DNA from: Peribacillus tepidiphilus | GTDB taxonomy: Bacteria; Bacillota; Bacilli; Bacillales; DSM-1321 | NCBI RefSeq assembly: GCF_009466385.1 | Contig: NZ_WIAQ01000001.1 | Span: 62,001-126,000 of the forward strand | Direction: 5' to 3' | Length of the DNA: 64,000 nt | Shown: positions 63,883-64,000 of the stretch, piece after piece | Numbering within the stretch: position 1 is the first letter of the stretch | Layout of the letters: each line of letters begins with the position of its first letter | Position numbers and translations under genes: made by a program | Notes under the pieces: model-generated | Seen by the model: the letters and a program-made list of their open reading frames with translations, nothing else | Told to the model about the DNA's origin: nothing | Databases searched by the model: none

Positions 63883-63919
63883 GCGATGATGAAGATAGTA
63901 AAAATTTCTTCATCATCGC
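63883..63919 (-). terminator. Terminator of the gene at the right edge
   Basis: GCGATGATGAAG pairs with CTTCATCATCGC, a perfect 12-bp stem. On the minus strand it is followed by TTTTTTTTT. The stop codon of the edge gene lies inside the 5' arm. Confidence 0.85.
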
Positions 63920-64000
63920 AGCCCCCGTTGAATTGCCCAATGATAGGTTTTTCCTTCAATTACAATCGGTGCTTTTTTTAATTCACTTATATTCCTCGTA
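63913..64000 (-). CDS. 3' end of an unidentified gene (partial)
   Basis: The last 28 codons of a minus-strand frame are visible, ending ELKKAPIVIEGKTYHWAIQR then GLR and a TGA. The stop falls inside a strong terminator hairpin, which supports a true gene end rather than a chance frame. The rest lies beyond the window. I do not recognise the fragment; B. subtilis has genes of the ypfB/ypfD area in this direction, but no match can be claimed. Confidence 0.5.
   Translation of the reverse strand, partial: TRNISELKKAPIVIEGKTYHWAIQRGLR

Noticed and set aside
63714-63959. 81-residue minus-strand frame over ypzI
   Set aside because: Antisense shadow of ypzI that crosses a strong terminator; no start signal.

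Overview
The window is a stretch of chromosome from a low-GC, endospore-forming member of Bacillaceae (Bacillus in the broad sense). Gene content and order follow the Bacillus subtilis ypsB(gpsB)-to-yphA region closely, and spore genes (a cotD-like coat gene, an sspM-like SASP gene, spoIVA, ypjB) are scattered through it. Nearly all genes read on the minus strand. The plus-strand exceptions are a Crp/Fnr regulator, an hsp20 gene, an sspM-like gene, recU-ponA, ypjC and ypzI.

Layout by region. 0-6 kb: 5' part of RNase P RNA, gpsB, ypsA, cotD-like, mrfB-mrfA. 6-9.7 kb: an accessory segment absent from this place in B. subtilis, with an alpha/beta hydrolase, a Crp/Fnr regulator convergent with hcp, and hsp20; a perfect TGTGA-N6-TCACA site lies in front of hcp. 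9.7-16.2 kb: yppG-like, yppE-like, a small coiled-coil gene, sspM-like, yppC, recU-ponA. 16.2-22 kb: an IS1182-type remnant, then ypoC, nth, dnaD, asnS, aspB, ypmB, ypmA. 22-27.9 kb: dinG, an interspersed repeat, panD-panC-panB behind a structured leader that looks like tandem pan RNA motifs followed by an intrinsic terminator. 27.9-33.5 kb: birA, cca, bshA, bshB1, mgsA, dapB, ypjD in one tightly packed block. 33.7-39.2 kb: ypjC, a second interspersed repeat, yugP, ypjB, ypjA, qcrCBA. 39.4-49.3 kb: ypiF, ypiB, ypiA, an unrecognised gene, and the aromatic block aroF-aroB-aroH-hisC-tyrA-aroE with no trp genes between aroH and hisC. 49.4-55.3 kb: cheR, ndk, hepT-menG-hepS, mtrB-folE, hbs. 55.3-64 kb: an internally deleted IS1182-type element carrying a nested repeat, spoIVA, yphF, yphE, gpsA, der, the YIEGIA pair, yphA, ypzI and the 3' end of one more gene.

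Functional groups: DNA repair and replication (mrfAB, recU, nth, dnaD, dinG, hbs), envelope and division (gpsB, ponA), cofactors and redox (panBCD, bshA/bshB1, birA, menaquinone by hepST/menG, folE), respiration (qcrABC), aromatic amino acids, and sporulation. Several starts were moved from the longest reading frame to GTG, TTG or internal ATG codons because the ribosome binding site or family length requires it (recU TTG, mrfA TTG, asnS TTG, tyrA GTG, spoIVA GTG, yphA GTG).

I do not see a clearly new multi-gene system. The points most worth checking are the hcp regulator and operator pair, the panB leader, the trp-less aromatic operon, the two related IS remnants, the repeat flanked by duplicated hairpins, and an unrecognised 291-residue protein next to aroE. 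No CRISPR array, rRNA or tRNA gene was seen. All identifications come from reading the sequence and from recalled family knowledge; no search was run.
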